DNA from: Kutzneria sp036403095
GTDB taxonomy: Bacteria > Actinomycetota > Actinomycetes > Mycobacteriales > Pseudonocardiaceae
Assembly: GCA_036403095.1 (NCBI GenBank)
Contig: DASWRQ010000035.1
Location: forward strand, 1 to 64,000
DNA: 64,000 nucleotides
Direction of reading: 5' to 3'
Part shown: piece after piece, positions 33,043 to 41,985 of the stretch
How the letters are laid out: each line of letters starts with the position of its first letter
Position numbering within the stretch: the stretch's first letter is position 1
Made by a program: the position numbers and the translations under genes
The notes under the pieces: model-generated
What the model was told of the DNA's origin: nothing
The model's input: the letters and a program-made list of their open reading frames with translations, nothing else
Database searches by the model: none

Positions 33043-33812
33043 GAAAACACCTGCTGCGCGGCGGTTCCCTGGTCGCCGCCCTGCTGTTATGGCAACTGCT
33101 GACGAGTCTGCGCGTGGACTTCTGGCTGCACTTCGACCGGCTGCCGACGGTCGTGGACGTGGCTCGGGACCTCGGCTACCAGCTGCGGACCCCGTTGTAC
33201 TACCGGGATCTGGGCGACAGCCTCGGCCGGATCCTGATGGGTTTCGCGCTGGCGGCGCTGGCCGGCGTGGCGATCGGCGTGGCCGTCGGGCGGTCCGCGC
33301 TGACCGGCGACATCGTCTCGCCGCCGCTGGAGGTGCTGCGGCCGATCCCGGCCATCGCGATGGTGCCGATCGCCATCCTGCTGTTTCCCAGCAACGAGCA
33401 GGGGATCGTGTTCATCACCTTCCTGGCCGCGTTCTTCCCGATCATGGTGTCCACCCGGCACGCCGTCGCCGCGCTGCCGCTGGTGTGGGAGGAAGCCGTG
33501 CTGACCATGGGTGGCAACCGGCGGCGGGTGCTGTGGAACGTGGTGCTTCCCGGCGCCCTGCCCGGCGTCTTCTCCGGCCTGTCGGTCGGCATGGGCGTGG
33601 CGTGGATCTGCGTGATCTCGGCCGAGATGATCTCCGGCCAGTACGGCGTCGGCTACCGGACCTGGCAGGCGTACACGGTGGTCGACTACCCCGGCGTGAT
33701 CGTCGGCATGCTCAGCATCGGGCTGCTCGGCTTCGGCAGCGCGGCCGCGGTGGAACTCCTCGGCCGGCGGGTCACCCGCTGGCTGCCTCGCGAAGCGGAG
33801 GTCGCGCGATGA
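33039..33812 (+). CDS. ABC transporter permease, SsuC/TauC type
   Basis: 257 residues with about six membrane segments. The EAA loop reads EEAVLTMGGNRRRVLWNVVLPGALPGVFSGL (about 149-180), as in the nitrate/sulfonate/taurine permeases, and it is the contact for the ATPase encoded next. Start ATG 33039 overlaps the binding-protein stop, and its own stop overlaps the ATPase start. A single permease gene implies a homodimeric channel. Confidence 0.92.
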   Translation: MRKHLLRGGSLVAALLLWQLLTSLRVDFWLHFDRLPTVVDVARDLGYQLRTPLYYRDLGDSLGRILMGFALAALAGVAIGVAVGRSALTGDIVSPPLEVLRPIPAIAMVPIAILLFPSNEQGIVFITFLAAFFPIMVSTRHAVAALPLVWEEAVLTMGGNRRRVLWNVVLPGALPGVFSGLSVGMGVAWICVISAEMISGQYGVGYRTWQAYTVVDYPGVIVGMLSIGLLGFGSAAAVELLGRRVTRWLPREAEVAR

Positions 33813-34522
33813 TGCTGATCGAGGACCTGGCCGTCGGCTATCGGGAAACCGCTGTGCTGCACGGCATCGACCTCAAGATCGAGGCCGGCGAGATCCTGGT
33901 GCTCGTCGGCGGCTCCGGCTGCGGCAAGTCGACCGTGCTGCGGACCTTGGCCGGCCTGCACCGCCCGTCGGCCGGCACGATCACGCTGGACGGCCGGCCC
34001 ATCGTGCGGACCTCGGCCGAGCGGGCCCTGGTGTTCCAGGAGGACGGGCTGCTGCCGTGGCGCAGCGTACGGCGCAATGTCGAGCTGCCGCTGGCCATTC
34101 GGGGCGTGTCCAGGACTTCCCGGCGTTCACAGGCGCTGTCCTGGATCGAGCGCGTCGGCCTCGACGGCTACGCCGACCACCTGCCGCGGGAGCTGTCCGG
34201 CGGCATGCGGCAACGCGTCCAGCTGGCCCGGACGCTGGCCTCCGGGCCGCGGGTGATCCTGGCCGACGAGCCGTTCGGCGCGTTGGACGCCCAGACCCGG
34301 CGGGCCATGCAGCTGCTGCTGGTCGACGTCTGGTCACAGCAGCCGACCACCATCGTGTTCGTCACCCACGACGTCGACGAGGCCGTGTTGCTCGGCGACC
34401 GGGTCGCCGTGCTCGGCGGCCGGTCGATAAGGTCCATTGTGGACGTTCCGTTCCCGCGCGGCGACGGCGACAACTCCGCCGCCCGCGCCGAGATCCTTGC
34501 CGCACTGGGGAGCACGCAGTGA
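33809..34522 (+). CDS. ABC transporter ATPase, SsuB/TauB type
   Basis: 237 residues, cytoplasmic. Walker A GGSGCGKST (about 34-42), Q-loop FQEDGLLPW, signature LSGGMRQRVQLARTLA, Walker B VILADEPFGALD and H-loop VTHDVDEAV are all intact. It energises the transporter formed with the 31729 and 33039 products. The stop overlaps the GTG start of the AprA-like gene, so the flavoprotein is translated as part of the transporter operon. Confidence 0.95.
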   Translation: MMLIEDLAVGYRETAVLHGIDLKIEAGEILVLVGGSGCGKSTVLRTLAGLHRPSAGTITLDGRPIVRTSAERALVFQEDGLLPWRSVRRNVELPLAIRGVSRTSRRSQALSWIERVGLDGYADHLPRELSGGMRQRVQLARTLASGPRVILADEPFGALDAQTRRAMQLLLVDVWSQQPTTIVFVTHDVDEAVLLGDRVAVLGGRSIRSIVDVPFPRGDGDNSAARAEILAALGSTQ

Positions 34523-37167
34523 CCGAACGCCGTGAGCTGAGCTGTGACGTGCTGGTGATCGGCGGCGGCACCGCCGGCACCATGGCCGCGATCTCCGCCG
34601 CCGAGCGCGGGGCTTCCGTTCTGCTGCTGGAGAAGGCCCATGTGCGGCACTCCGGGGCGCTGGCCATGGGCATGGACGGCGTCAACAACGCGGTGATCCC
34701 GGGCAAGGCCACTCCCGAGGACTACGTCGCCGAGATCACCCGGGCCAATGACGGGATCGTCAATCAGCGCACCGTCATGCAGACCGCCACCCGAGGCTTC
34801 GACATGGTGCGGCGACTGGAGGGCTACGGCGTCAAGTTCGAGAAGGACTCCTACGGCGAGTACGCCGTGCGGCGCGTGCACCGGTCCGGCAGCTACGTCT
34901 TGCCCATGCCGGAAGGAAAAGACGTCAAGAAGGTGCTGTACCGGGTGCTGCGCGAGAAGCGCATGCGTTCCCTGGTCACCATCACCAACCGCGTCATGCC
35001 CGTCCGCGTGCTGACCGTCGGCGGCCGGGCCGCCGGGGCCGTCGGCTTCGACACCCGCTCCGGCGACTTCGTCACGGTGTCCTCGAAGGCTGTCGTGTTG
35101 GCCACCGGCCCATGTGGACGGTTGGGCCTGCCGGCCAGCGGCTATCTCTATGGCACGTACGAGAATCCCACCAACGCCGGCGACGGCTACTCCATGGCCT
35201 ACCACGCCGGGGCCGAGCTTTCCGGCATCGAGTGCTTCCAGATCAACCCGTTGATCAAGGACTACAACGGTCCCGCGTGCGCCTACGTGGCCAATCCCTT
35301 CGGCGGCTACCAGTCCAACGCCGCCGGCGACCGGTTCGTCGACTGCGATTACTGGTCCGGCCAGATGATGGCCGAGGTCGCCCGGGAGATCCACTCCGCG
35401 CGGGGTCCCATCTATCTCAAGCTTTCCCACCTCCCCGAGGAGTCCGTGCGGGCTCTCGAAGGCATCCTGCACACCACCGAGCGGCCCACTCGAGGCACCT
35501 TCCATGCCGGTCGTGGGCATGACTACCGGACCCATGACGTCGAAATGCACATCTCCGAGATCGGTTTGTGCGGCGGACATTCCGCTTCCGGCGTGTGGGT
35601 CGACGAGCACGGTCAGACCACCGTTCCCGGCCTCTACGCCGCCGGCGACCTCGCCTGCGTGCCGCACAACTACATGATCGGCGCCTTCGTCTTCGGCGAC
35701 CTCGCCGGCACCCACGCCGCGTCGTTGGACGTCCCGCTGGTCGGTCTTCCCGAGGACCAGATTCTGGACGCCCACGAGCTCATCTACCGCCCACTGTCCA
35801 ATCCGGACGGTCCACCCCAGCCCCAGGTCGAGTACAAACTCCGCCGCCTCGTCAACGACTACGTCGCCCCGCCCAAGAGCTCCAACCGTCTCGAGATCGC
35901 CCTTGAGCACTTCTCCCGCATGCGCTCCGAGATCGCCGCCATGGGCGGTCGCACCCCGCACGAGCTCATGCGCTGCGCCGAGGTCTCCTTCATCCGTGAC
36001 TGCGCCGAGATGGCCGCGCGTTCCTCTTTGGTCCGCACCGAGTCCCGCTGGGGTCTCTACCACGACCGTATGGACCATCCCGCTCGGGATGACGCCGAGT
36101 GGTTCGCCCACCTCAACCTCCGCAAGGCCGCCGACGGCGCCATGGAGTTCATCCGCCGCCCCGTTTCCCCCTACCTCGTTCCCGTGCCCGAGTTCCCCGT
36201 GCCGGTCGGCGGTCCCGCCACGGTGATCTCCCGCCACCTGCCGGCTGCCATCGCCGCCGTCGCCGCCTCCCCCAAGCCTTCCCCTTCTTCCGCCGGTTCC
36301 CCCGACCTCGTCGCGCTCCTGGCCTTGGCCGAGGCTTCCCCTGCTTTGGACGACCTGCGCCCTTACCTCGCCAGTCCGGTAGAAGCCGTCCGCCTCACCG
36401 CCGTCCAGACCCTCACCGAGACCACCCCCGTCGGCTTCGCCCTGGCCTTGGCCGAGTCCTTCGACGACCCCGCCCCCACCGTCCGCCAAGCCGCCGCCGC
36501 CGGTCTGCGGGAATTGGTGGAAGTGATCGACGTGGTCGGCCGGCCGGCCGTGGCGTCACAGGCGGCCGATCCCTTTGCGACCAGGCTGCTCCGGGCCGTG
36601 CACAACGCCGAGCCCGCCGTCCGCTCCGCCGCCCTCTACCTCTTGCGATCCCTTCGCATCGGCTCTTTGACCGTCTTCTCCGCGGCCTTGGCCGACAATG
36701 AGCCAGAGGTACGCATCGAGGCCGTCCATGGCCTCGTCTCCCTCGACGCTGCCGCTCCCCTCGCCTCCTGCGCCGCCGATCCCTCCCGTGAGGTCCGGAC
36801 CGCCATCGCCCAGGGGCTTGGTTCCATCGCCGACACCGCCGCCTGGGCCGCTTTGATCCCTTTGGCCACCGACCCCGACCCCTTGGTCCGGGCCGCCGCC
36901 CTCGCCTCCGGCGCCGACACCTTGTTGCCCTACGCCGCCGACGCCCTCGTCGACCCCTCTTGGCAGGTCCGCGAGGCCGCCACCGCCGTCGCCGACACCG
37001 GCCAGCTCCTCGCCGCCGTCGCCGACCCCCACCCCAACGTCCGCCGCGCCGCCGTCCGCGCCCTGGGCCAGCTACCGCCCTCCGCCGAGGCGGTCACCGT
37101 CCTCACCGAAGCCCTCGCCGACCCCGACGCCGACGTCCGCGCCTACGCCAGGCACGCCCTTCGCTGA
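34519..37167 (+). CDS. AprA-like FAD-dependent oxidoreductase fused to HEAT repeats
   Basis: 882 residues. Residues 9-575 are a flavoprotein of the fumarate reductase/succinate dehydrogenase superfamily: DVLVIGGGTAGTMAAISAAE at the N-terminus, AVVLATGPCG, GLYAAGDLA. The stretch LEKAHVRHSGALAMGMDGVN, GAVGFDTRSGDF and EIHSARGPIYL track dissimilatory adenylylsulfate reductase AprA better than SdhA. After a Ser/Pro/Ala linker (about 575-598) come HEAT-like repeats to the end (DPEVR/EAVRLTAVQ-type helical pairs), absent from canonical AprA. With the AprB-like ferredoxin and the SsuABC-type transporter in one overlapped operon, it probably oxidises or reduces the imported compound. Substrate unknown. 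Confidence 0.88.
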   Translation: MTERRELSCDVLVIGGGTAGTMAAISAAERGASVLLLEKAHVRHSGALAMGMDGVNNAVIPGKATPEDYVAEITRANDGIVNQRTVMQTATRGFDMVRRLEGYGVKFEKDSYGEYAVRRVHRSGSYVLPMPEGKDVKKVLYRVLREKRMRSLVTITNRVMPVRVLTVGGRAAGAVGFDTRSGDFVTVSSKAVVLATGPCGRLGLPASGYLYGTYENPTNAGDGYSMAYHAGAELSGIECFQINPLIKDYNGPACAYVANPFGGYQSNAAGDRFVDCDYWSGQMMAEVAREIHSARGPIYLKLSHLPEESVRALEGILHTTERPTRGTFHAGRGHDYRTHDVEMHISEIGLCGGHSASGVWVDEHGQTTVPGLYAAGDLACVPHNYMIGAFVFGDLAGTHAASLDVPLVGLPEDQILDAHELIYRPLSNPDGPPQPQVEYKLRRLVNDYVAPPKSSNRLEIALEHFSRMRSEIAAMGGRTPHELMRCAEVSFIRDCAEMAARSSLVRTESRWGLYHDRMDHPARDDAEWFAHLNLRKAADGAMEFIRRPVSPYLVPVPEFPVPVGGPATVISRHLPAAIAAVAASPKPSPSSAGSPDLVALLALAEASPALDDLRPYLASPVEAVRLTAVQTLTETTPVGFALALAESFDDPAPTVRQAAAAGLRELVEVIDVVGRPAVASQAADPFATRLLRAVHNAEPAVRSAALYLLRSLRIGSLTVFSAALADNEPEVRIEAVHGLVSLDAAAPLASCAADPSREVRTAIAQGLGSIADTAAWAALIPLATDPDPLVRAAALASGADTLLPYAADALVDPSWQVREAATAVADTGQLLAAVADPHPNVRRAAVRALGQLPPSAEAVTVLTEALADPDADVRAYARHALR

Positions 37168-37361
37168 CGCCTCCGAGCCCCGATTCGTTGGCAATGGTCT
37201 ACCGAGACGGTCCCCTTGCGCTGCCGTACTGCACTCAGCAGATTCCTCCCGTAGAGCAAGGGCGGGCGGGTGGGGCACACGACGCACCCACACAATGACG
37301 TTGGGCCTCTGGATCACACGCGGCGGAGTCGCCGCCTTGCTCCCCGACACCCACACCCGCG

Positions 37362-37979
37362 TTAGCGGGCGGCGGTCGCAATCATCGCCGCCACGACGAG
37401 ATGTGCTGCCGTGGATGGATTCGGGCCGACGGCGTTGCTCGACGGGGCAGCGCCCTCGGCCCGCTGCACAGCAACCGGGTACTGATTGAACGGGAATCCG
37501 TTCGGCAGCTTCTTGTTGTAGCCCGGGATGTGCTTGTTCAGCTGTTGCACGATGTCCTTGGCACTGGATGACTTGCGGTGGTCGACGTAGTGCAACAAGA
37601 CCCGGTAGTCGAAGCAGGGAGTTGACACCACGAGACGGATGTTCGCCTTCCTCGCATGCGCGATCGCTGCGTCAAGGGTTGCGTGATCGTCGTGATCGAC
37701 CACGCACCACACCTGGTCGTAGGCTTCGGTCCGGTTCCGCCGCCGATCCTCGGCCCACTTCTGCTCGGCCCGCCGCACCACCGTCAGTGGATCACAGCCG
37801 ACGCCTTTTACGTCGCACCGCACGACATCCACCAATGTGGTCCGCATATGCCTCACCAGGCCGGCGAAGTACGCCGGCTCGGTCACCGTGCCCTCGCAAT
37901 AGACCAGGATCCGCGGCTTGCGTTCGCGACGCGGACCGCGTCTGCCAAGCGACTCAGAGCCGCGACGAGCCATCATCAA
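37362..37979 (-). CDS. RloB-like Toprim-type defence protein
   Basis: 205 residues beginning MMMARRGSES. ILVYCEGTVTEPAYFAGL (E29, E34) and the acidic cluster VVDHDDH (about 94-99) are the hallmarks of the RloB family, thought to adopt a Toprim-like nuclease fold. FDYRVLLHYVDH is a further family block. The ATG overlaps the stop of the RloA-like ATPase. Such ATPase plus Toprim pairs (RloAB, PARIS AriA-AriB, OLD/Gabija-like systems) act against phage, and the same role is inferred here. Composition and location fit an inserted defence cassette. Confidence 0.88.
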   Translation of the reverse strand: MMMARRGSESLGRRGPRRERKPRILVYCEGTVTEPAYFAGLVRHMRTTLVDVVRCDVKGVGCDPLTVVRRAEQKWAEDRRRNRTEAYDQVWCVVDHDDHATLDAAIAHARKANIRLVVSTPCFDYRVLLHYVDHRKSSSAKDIVQQLNKHIPGYNKKLPNGFPFNQYPVAVQRAEGAAPSSNAVGPNPSTAAHLVVAAMIATAAR

Positions 37980-39226
37980 CCGGCGGCCCGATCGCTGAAC
38001 AGCCCCCGCAGTTCGTCGATATCGACGAACGGCACGGCCCCGTACCGACCTTGCAGGTAGGCGCGCTCGAAGTTCTCGCCGCGCCGCGGCTGGAAGTCCG
38101 TCAACGGGAACAGCGTCGTCGCACCAGCTCGATCCTTCTCCGTGAACCAGACCTCGTCCCGGTCGAGAATCCCTTCATCGATCAAGCTACCCAGTAGCGA
38201 GACGTCATGCGAGGTGAATACCAACTGCGCGCCGTTTTTGTTGATCGACGGGTCCTTGAACATCTGAATCAGGGCGGCGCTGAGCTTCGGATGAAGAGAA
38301 CTGTCCACCTCGTCGACCATGATAAGACTACCGAGTGTGATACCGGAAATCACATAAGCAGCCAAGGCTAGCCACACCCGAGTCCCGGCACTCTCATCCT
38401 CAAAACCCAAATCAACCGAACTACCATCCGAGGCCACGTGAGTGAAGGCGATTTTCCCCTTGCGCAGGTGAGCCAAAGCAGCCTCGCCCGCATCCGTTTC
38501 AGGAAATTCATCGTCAGCCTCGAAACGCACCCTGCCGATGCCCAGATCTGCAACCCTTATCCACGAGTCCACCTGCGATTCGTGGGCGGCATATCTAGCC
38601 GAGAGTGCGGCGAGCGTGCGATTGGAATCTCCGTGCCCAAACCCGCCAGGCTGCTCAAGGTATTCGACCCAACGAAATACTTCGGTCAGCAACGGGTGGG
38701 AGTTCGCGGCCGCCACGGACAGGAAGAGCGAGTTGGGTCGGACCAGCCCGGCGATCACACTGTTCGGCCCACCAAGAGTTCGACCGAACCGAAATTTGCA
38801 AGCCTCACGTTCGTACAGAATCCGCTTCCTCGATCCGGTCGGATACGAATAAAGCCATTCAGTGCGAACACTCTGGTCGTCAACCTCAAACCCGTACGTG
38901 TGGCGGATATCCTGAAGCAGGAAGTCGATCTCATAGAGGGACGGCGTGAGCCGTGACGTCGCGTCAAGCAGGAATGGCGTACGCGGAACACCACCGGTCG
39001 GGGACCAGGCGGCGAAGGAGTCCCGCACAGCCTTCGCGAGGAAGCCCACCGCGTCCAGGACGTTCGACTTGCCGGACGCGTTGGCCCCATAGATGCCAGC
39101 CACACGGACGGTCTCCGGCAGCGCCGCGCCGGGCTTCGACGCCCCCTTCCGGGGCTGGCTGACGAGCGACAGCTCCACCTCGTCGCGCAACGACCGATGG
39201 TTGGCGGTCCGAAACCTGAGCAGCAC
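37976..39226 (-). CDS. RloA-like AAA15/OLD-type ATPase
   Basis: 416 residues from GTG 39226, with GGAAGG upstream. It begins LLRFRTANHRSLRDEVELSL, the RecF/SMC-like fold of AAA15 ATPases. Walker A is GANASGKSN (about 47-55), the ABC-type Walker B is SLIMVDEVDSSLHPKLSAAL, and VFTSHDVSLL forms the switch region. It is the sensor/ATPase partner of the RloB-like protein. Nucleotide composition falls below that of neighbours, with A/T-rich stretches at 38320-38560 and 38880-38940, and codon choice is less GC-biased, suggesting horizontal acquisition. Confidence 0.9.
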   Translation of the reverse strand: MLLRFRTANHRSLRDEVELSLVSQPRKGASKPGAALPETVRVAGIYGANASGKSNVLDAVGFLAKAVRDSFAAWSPTGGVPRTPFLLDATSRLTPSLYEIDFLLQDIRHTYGFEVDDQSVRTEWLYSYPTGSRKRILYEREACKFRFGRTLGGPNSVIAGLVRPNSLFLSVAAANSHPLLTEVFRWVEYLEQPGGFGHGDSNRTLAALSARYAAHESQVDSWIRVADLGIGRVRFEADDEFPETDAGEAALAHLRKGKIAFTHVASDGSSVDLGFEDESAGTRVWLALAAYVISGITLGSLIMVDEVDSSLHPKLSAALIQMFKDPSINKNGAQLVFTSHDVSLLGSLIDEGILDRDEVWFTEKDRAGATTLFPLTDFQPRRGENFERAYLQGRYGAVPFVDIDELRGLFSDRAAG

Positions 39227-39445
39227 GGCGCACCTTCCTGTCGTCGCACAGCGCCTGCAGTTTGGACCCAGTTGGCCACAAGGTCCGTCGCAACTCGGCA
39301 CGAAACTGCATCCAGGCGGCCGTTACGACACTGCTGAGAACGCGTATGACGTCGTCGGCGACAAGCAGACAGGGCCGGCCGGTGCCGGCGCTTCGGCCAG
39401 CACGCAGACCAGACGCGAGTGATAGCTCAGTAGCACAGGACCCGG
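39227..39445. other. Gap between the defence module and pcrA
   Basis: Upstream region of the rloAB-like pair; its promoter should lie here (minus strand). No gene or repeat was recognised. Confidence 0.4.
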
Positions 39446-39480
39446 CGGGTGATACCGAAGTGGGTCTTCGGTATCACCCG
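39446..39480 (-). terminator. Hairpin after pcrA
   Basis: A perfect 15-bp stem (39446-39460 with 39466-39480, loop TGGGT) lies two bases past the pcrA stop. It has no T-tract on the minus strand, as is common for actinobacterial terminators. It separates pcrA from the upstream region of the defence genes. Confidence 0.75.
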
Positions 39481-39482
39481 GG

Positions 39483-41804
39483 TCAGAGCTTCACCAGGGG
39501 GACGCCGCCGATGAGCATGAGGCGGACGGTGCCGGCGGAGCCGAAGTCGATGGTGGCGGTGGCCCGGGGGCCGGAGCCGTCGGTGGCGACGACGGTGCCG
39601 AGGCCGTACTTGTCGTGGTTGACGCGGTCGCCGACCTCGAGCTCGAGGGTGGGGGTGTTCTGCCAGCCCTTGGCGAAGGCGGGAGTCCCACGGGAGGGAG
39701 CCTCGCCGAAGGAGGACCGCCGGCCCCAGGTGGTGGTGACAGTGGGGGCGGCCCGCTCGGGCTCGACCCGACGCCAATCGACGAGGTCGGAGGGGATCTC
39801 GCCGAGGAAGCGGGACTCGGGGTTGGCGGCGGGCTGACCCCACGCCGACCGGATGAGGGCCCGCGACAGGTAGAGACGCTCCCGAGCACGGGTGATGCCG
39901 ACGTAGGCGAGCCGGCGCTCCTCGGCCAGCTCGGCGGGATCGCCGAGGGCCCGGGAGTGCGGGAAGACGCCGTCCTCCCAACCGGTGGAGAACACCACGG
40001 GGAACTCTAGGCCCTTGGCGGTGTGCAAGGTCATCAGGGTGACCACGCCGTCGTCGGACTCGGGCACGGAGTCCGAGTCGGCGACCAGGGACACCCGCTC
40101 CAGGAAGGCGTCGAGGCTGTTGACCGGCACCGGGTCGTCCTCGTCCGGCTCGGGCAGGTTGAACTGGGTGAACTCCCGAGCCACGGTGATGAGCTCGGTG
40201 AGGTTGTCGAGCCGGGAGGCGTCCTGGGGGTCGTCGCTGGCCTCGAGCTCGGCCCGATAGCCGGTGACGTCGAGCACCTGGTCCAGGATGTCGCCGACCT
40301 CATCGCCCCGCTCGACGGCCTGGTGCAGCTCGTCGAGCATGATCACGAAGCCGGAGATGGCGTTGCGGGAGCGCGGATTGAGCAGCGACACCTTGCCGGC
40401 GGCGGCCTCGCGCAGCGCGGTGGCGAAGCCGATGCGCTGCTGCTCGGCATGGGCCGACACGCACGCCTCGGCCCGCTCGCCGATGCCGCGCTTGGGCACG
40501 TTGAGGATGCGCCGAAGGCTCACGGCGTCGTCGGGATTGGCCAGCACCCGCAGGTAGGCCAGGGCGTCCCGGACCTCGCGCCGCTCGTAGAACCGCACGC
40601 CGCCGACGACCTTGTACGGCAGCCCGAGCCGGATGAAGATCTCCTCGAAGACCCGGGACTGGTTGTTGGTGCGGTAGAAGACGGCGATGTCGCCGTTGGT
40701 GTACGTGCCGGCGTCGACCAGGCGGTCGATCTCGCCGGCCACGAAGCCGGCCTCGTCGTGCTCGTTGTCGCCGACGTAGCCGACGATCTTCTCGCCCTCG
40801 CCGGAGTCGGTCCACAGCCGCTTGTCCCGGCGGTTGGGGTTGCGCGCGATCACGGCGTTGGCGGCGCTGAGGATGGTCTGCGTCGAGCGGTAGTTCTGCT
40901 CCAGCAGAATGGTGCGTGCCTGCGGGTAGTCCCGCTCGAACTCGGTGATGTTGCGGATGGTCGCGCCGCGGAAGGCGTAGATGGACTGGTCGGCGTCGCC
41001 CACCACGCACAGCTCGCCCGGCGCGACGCCGCCCTCGCCGGTGCCGACCAGCTCGCGCACCAGGGTGTACTGGGCGTGGTTGGTGTCCTGGTACTCGTCG
41101 ACCAGCACGTGCCGGAACCGCCGCCGGTAGTGCTCGGCCACGGCCGGGAACTGCTGCAGCAGCTCGACCGAGCGCATGATCAGGTCGTCGAAGTCCATCG
41201 CGTTGGCCAGTTTCAGCCGCTGCTGGTACGACTCGTACACCTCGGCGACCCGGCGCTCCAGGTCGTTGGCCGCGCGGTCCTTGGCCGTCGCCGCGTCCAC
41301 CAGCTCGTTCTTGAGGTTGGAGATGTGCACGGCCAGCGCGCGGGCCGGATAGCGCTTGGGGTCCAGGTCGAGGTCGCGCGCGACCAGGGTGACCAGCCGG
41401 CGCGAGTCGTCGCTGTCGTAGATGGTGAAGTTGGACGACATGCCCAGCGTCTTGGCCTCGCGGCGGAGCAGCCGCACGCACATGGAGTGGAAGGTCGACA
41501 CCCACATCGCGTTGGACCGCCGGCCGACCAGGCCGGAGACCCGTTCCTTCATCTCGGCCGCGGCCTTGTTGGTGAAGGTGATGGCCATGATCTCGCCGGG
41601 GTGCACGCCGCGCGCGCCCAACAGGTAGGCGATGCGGCTGGTCAGCACCTTGGTCTTGCCGGAGCCGGCGCCCGCGACCACGAGCAGCGGGGAGCCGGCG
41701 TGCACGACCGCGTCGCGCTGCTGCGGGTTGAGGCCGTCCAGCAACGCGTCGGGACCGGCCGCCCGTGCCGGGGGATTCGTGGGCAGATCGAACAGAGCGC
41801 TCAT
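39483..41804 (-). CDS. pcrA: ATP-dependent DNA helicase PcrA/UvrD1
   Basis: A 773-residue superfamily 1A helicase. Motif I AGAGSGKTKVL (about 46-57), motif Ia ITFTNKAAAEMKERV, motif II VLVDEYQDTNHAQY, motif III GDADQSIYAFRGA, motif IV LEQNYRSTQ, motif V VTLMTLHTAKGLEFPVVF and motif VI AYVGITRARERLYL are all present. The C-terminal Tudor-like segment VGDRVNHDKYGLGTVVATDG binds RNA polymerase in this family. It unwinds DNA in repair and transcription-replication conflict. ATG 41804 is preferred over TTG 41813. It is divergent from chorismate mutase, as in mycobacteria. Confidence 0.97.
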   Translation of the reverse strand: MSALFDLPTNPPARAAGPDALLDGLNPQQRDAVVHAGSPLLVVAGAGSGKTKVLTSRIAYLLGARGVHPGEIMAITFTNKAAAEMKERVSGLVGRRSNAMWVSTFHSMCVRLLRREAKTLGMSSNFTIYDSDDSRRLVTLVARDLDLDPKRYPARALAVHISNLKNELVDAATAKDRAANDLERRVAEVYESYQQRLKLANAMDFDDLIMRSVELLQQFPAVAEHYRRRFRHVLVDEYQDTNHAQYTLVRELVGTGEGGVAPGELCVVGDADQSIYAFRGATIRNITEFERDYPQARTILLEQNYRSTQTILSAANAVIARNPNRRDKRLWTDSGEGEKIVGYVGDNEHDEAGFVAGEIDRLVDAGTYTNGDIAVFYRTNNQSRVFEEIFIRLGLPYKVVGGVRFYERREVRDALAYLRVLANPDDAVSLRRILNVPKRGIGERAEACVSAHAEQQRIGFATALREAAAGKVSLLNPRSRNAISGFVIMLDELHQAVERGDEVGDILDQVLDVTGYRAELEASDDPQDASRLDNLTELITVAREFTQFNLPEPDEDDPVPVNSLDAFLERVSLVADSDSVPESDDGVVTLMTLHTAKGLEFPVVFSTGWEDGVFPHSRALGDPAELAEERRLAYVGITRARERLYLSRALIRSAWGQPAANPESRFLGEIPSDLVDWRRVEPERAAPTVTTTWGRRSSFGEAPSRGTPAFAKGWQNTPTLELEVGDRVNHDKYGLGTVVATDGSGPRATATIDFGSAGTVRLMLIGGVPLVKL

Positions 41805-41903
41805 CGCCCCCAACGCTACCCGGCCGCACCGACAGTTCCGTCACGACGGGTCGACGGAGCCCTGGGGTCGACGAGGCTCCGCCGCCTGTGCGAGACTCCC
41901 GGC

Positions 41904-41966
41904 ATGTGCGCACGCAAGTACGAGTTTTTCTACGGGAACCGGACTCCGGCTCCCGTGGTCGCGTAG
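41904..41966 (+). CDS. Aromatic leader peptide of the chorismate mutase gene
   Basis: A 20-codon frame from ATG 41904 to TAG 41966 with the motif YEFFY at residues 6-10: two Phe and two Tyr codons in five. It lies upstream of a 14-bp hairpin (41986-42016) and 100 bases before the chorismate mutase start. There is no Shine-Dalgarno, so it could be leaderless. A Phe/Tyr-rich short frame before a terminator and the first Phe/Tyr-branch gene is the hallmark of ribosome-mediated attenuation. No direct evidence of translation. Confidence 0.7.
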   Translation: MCARKYEFFYGNRTPAPVVA

Positions 41967-41985
41967 CGCCGACACGACCACCACT

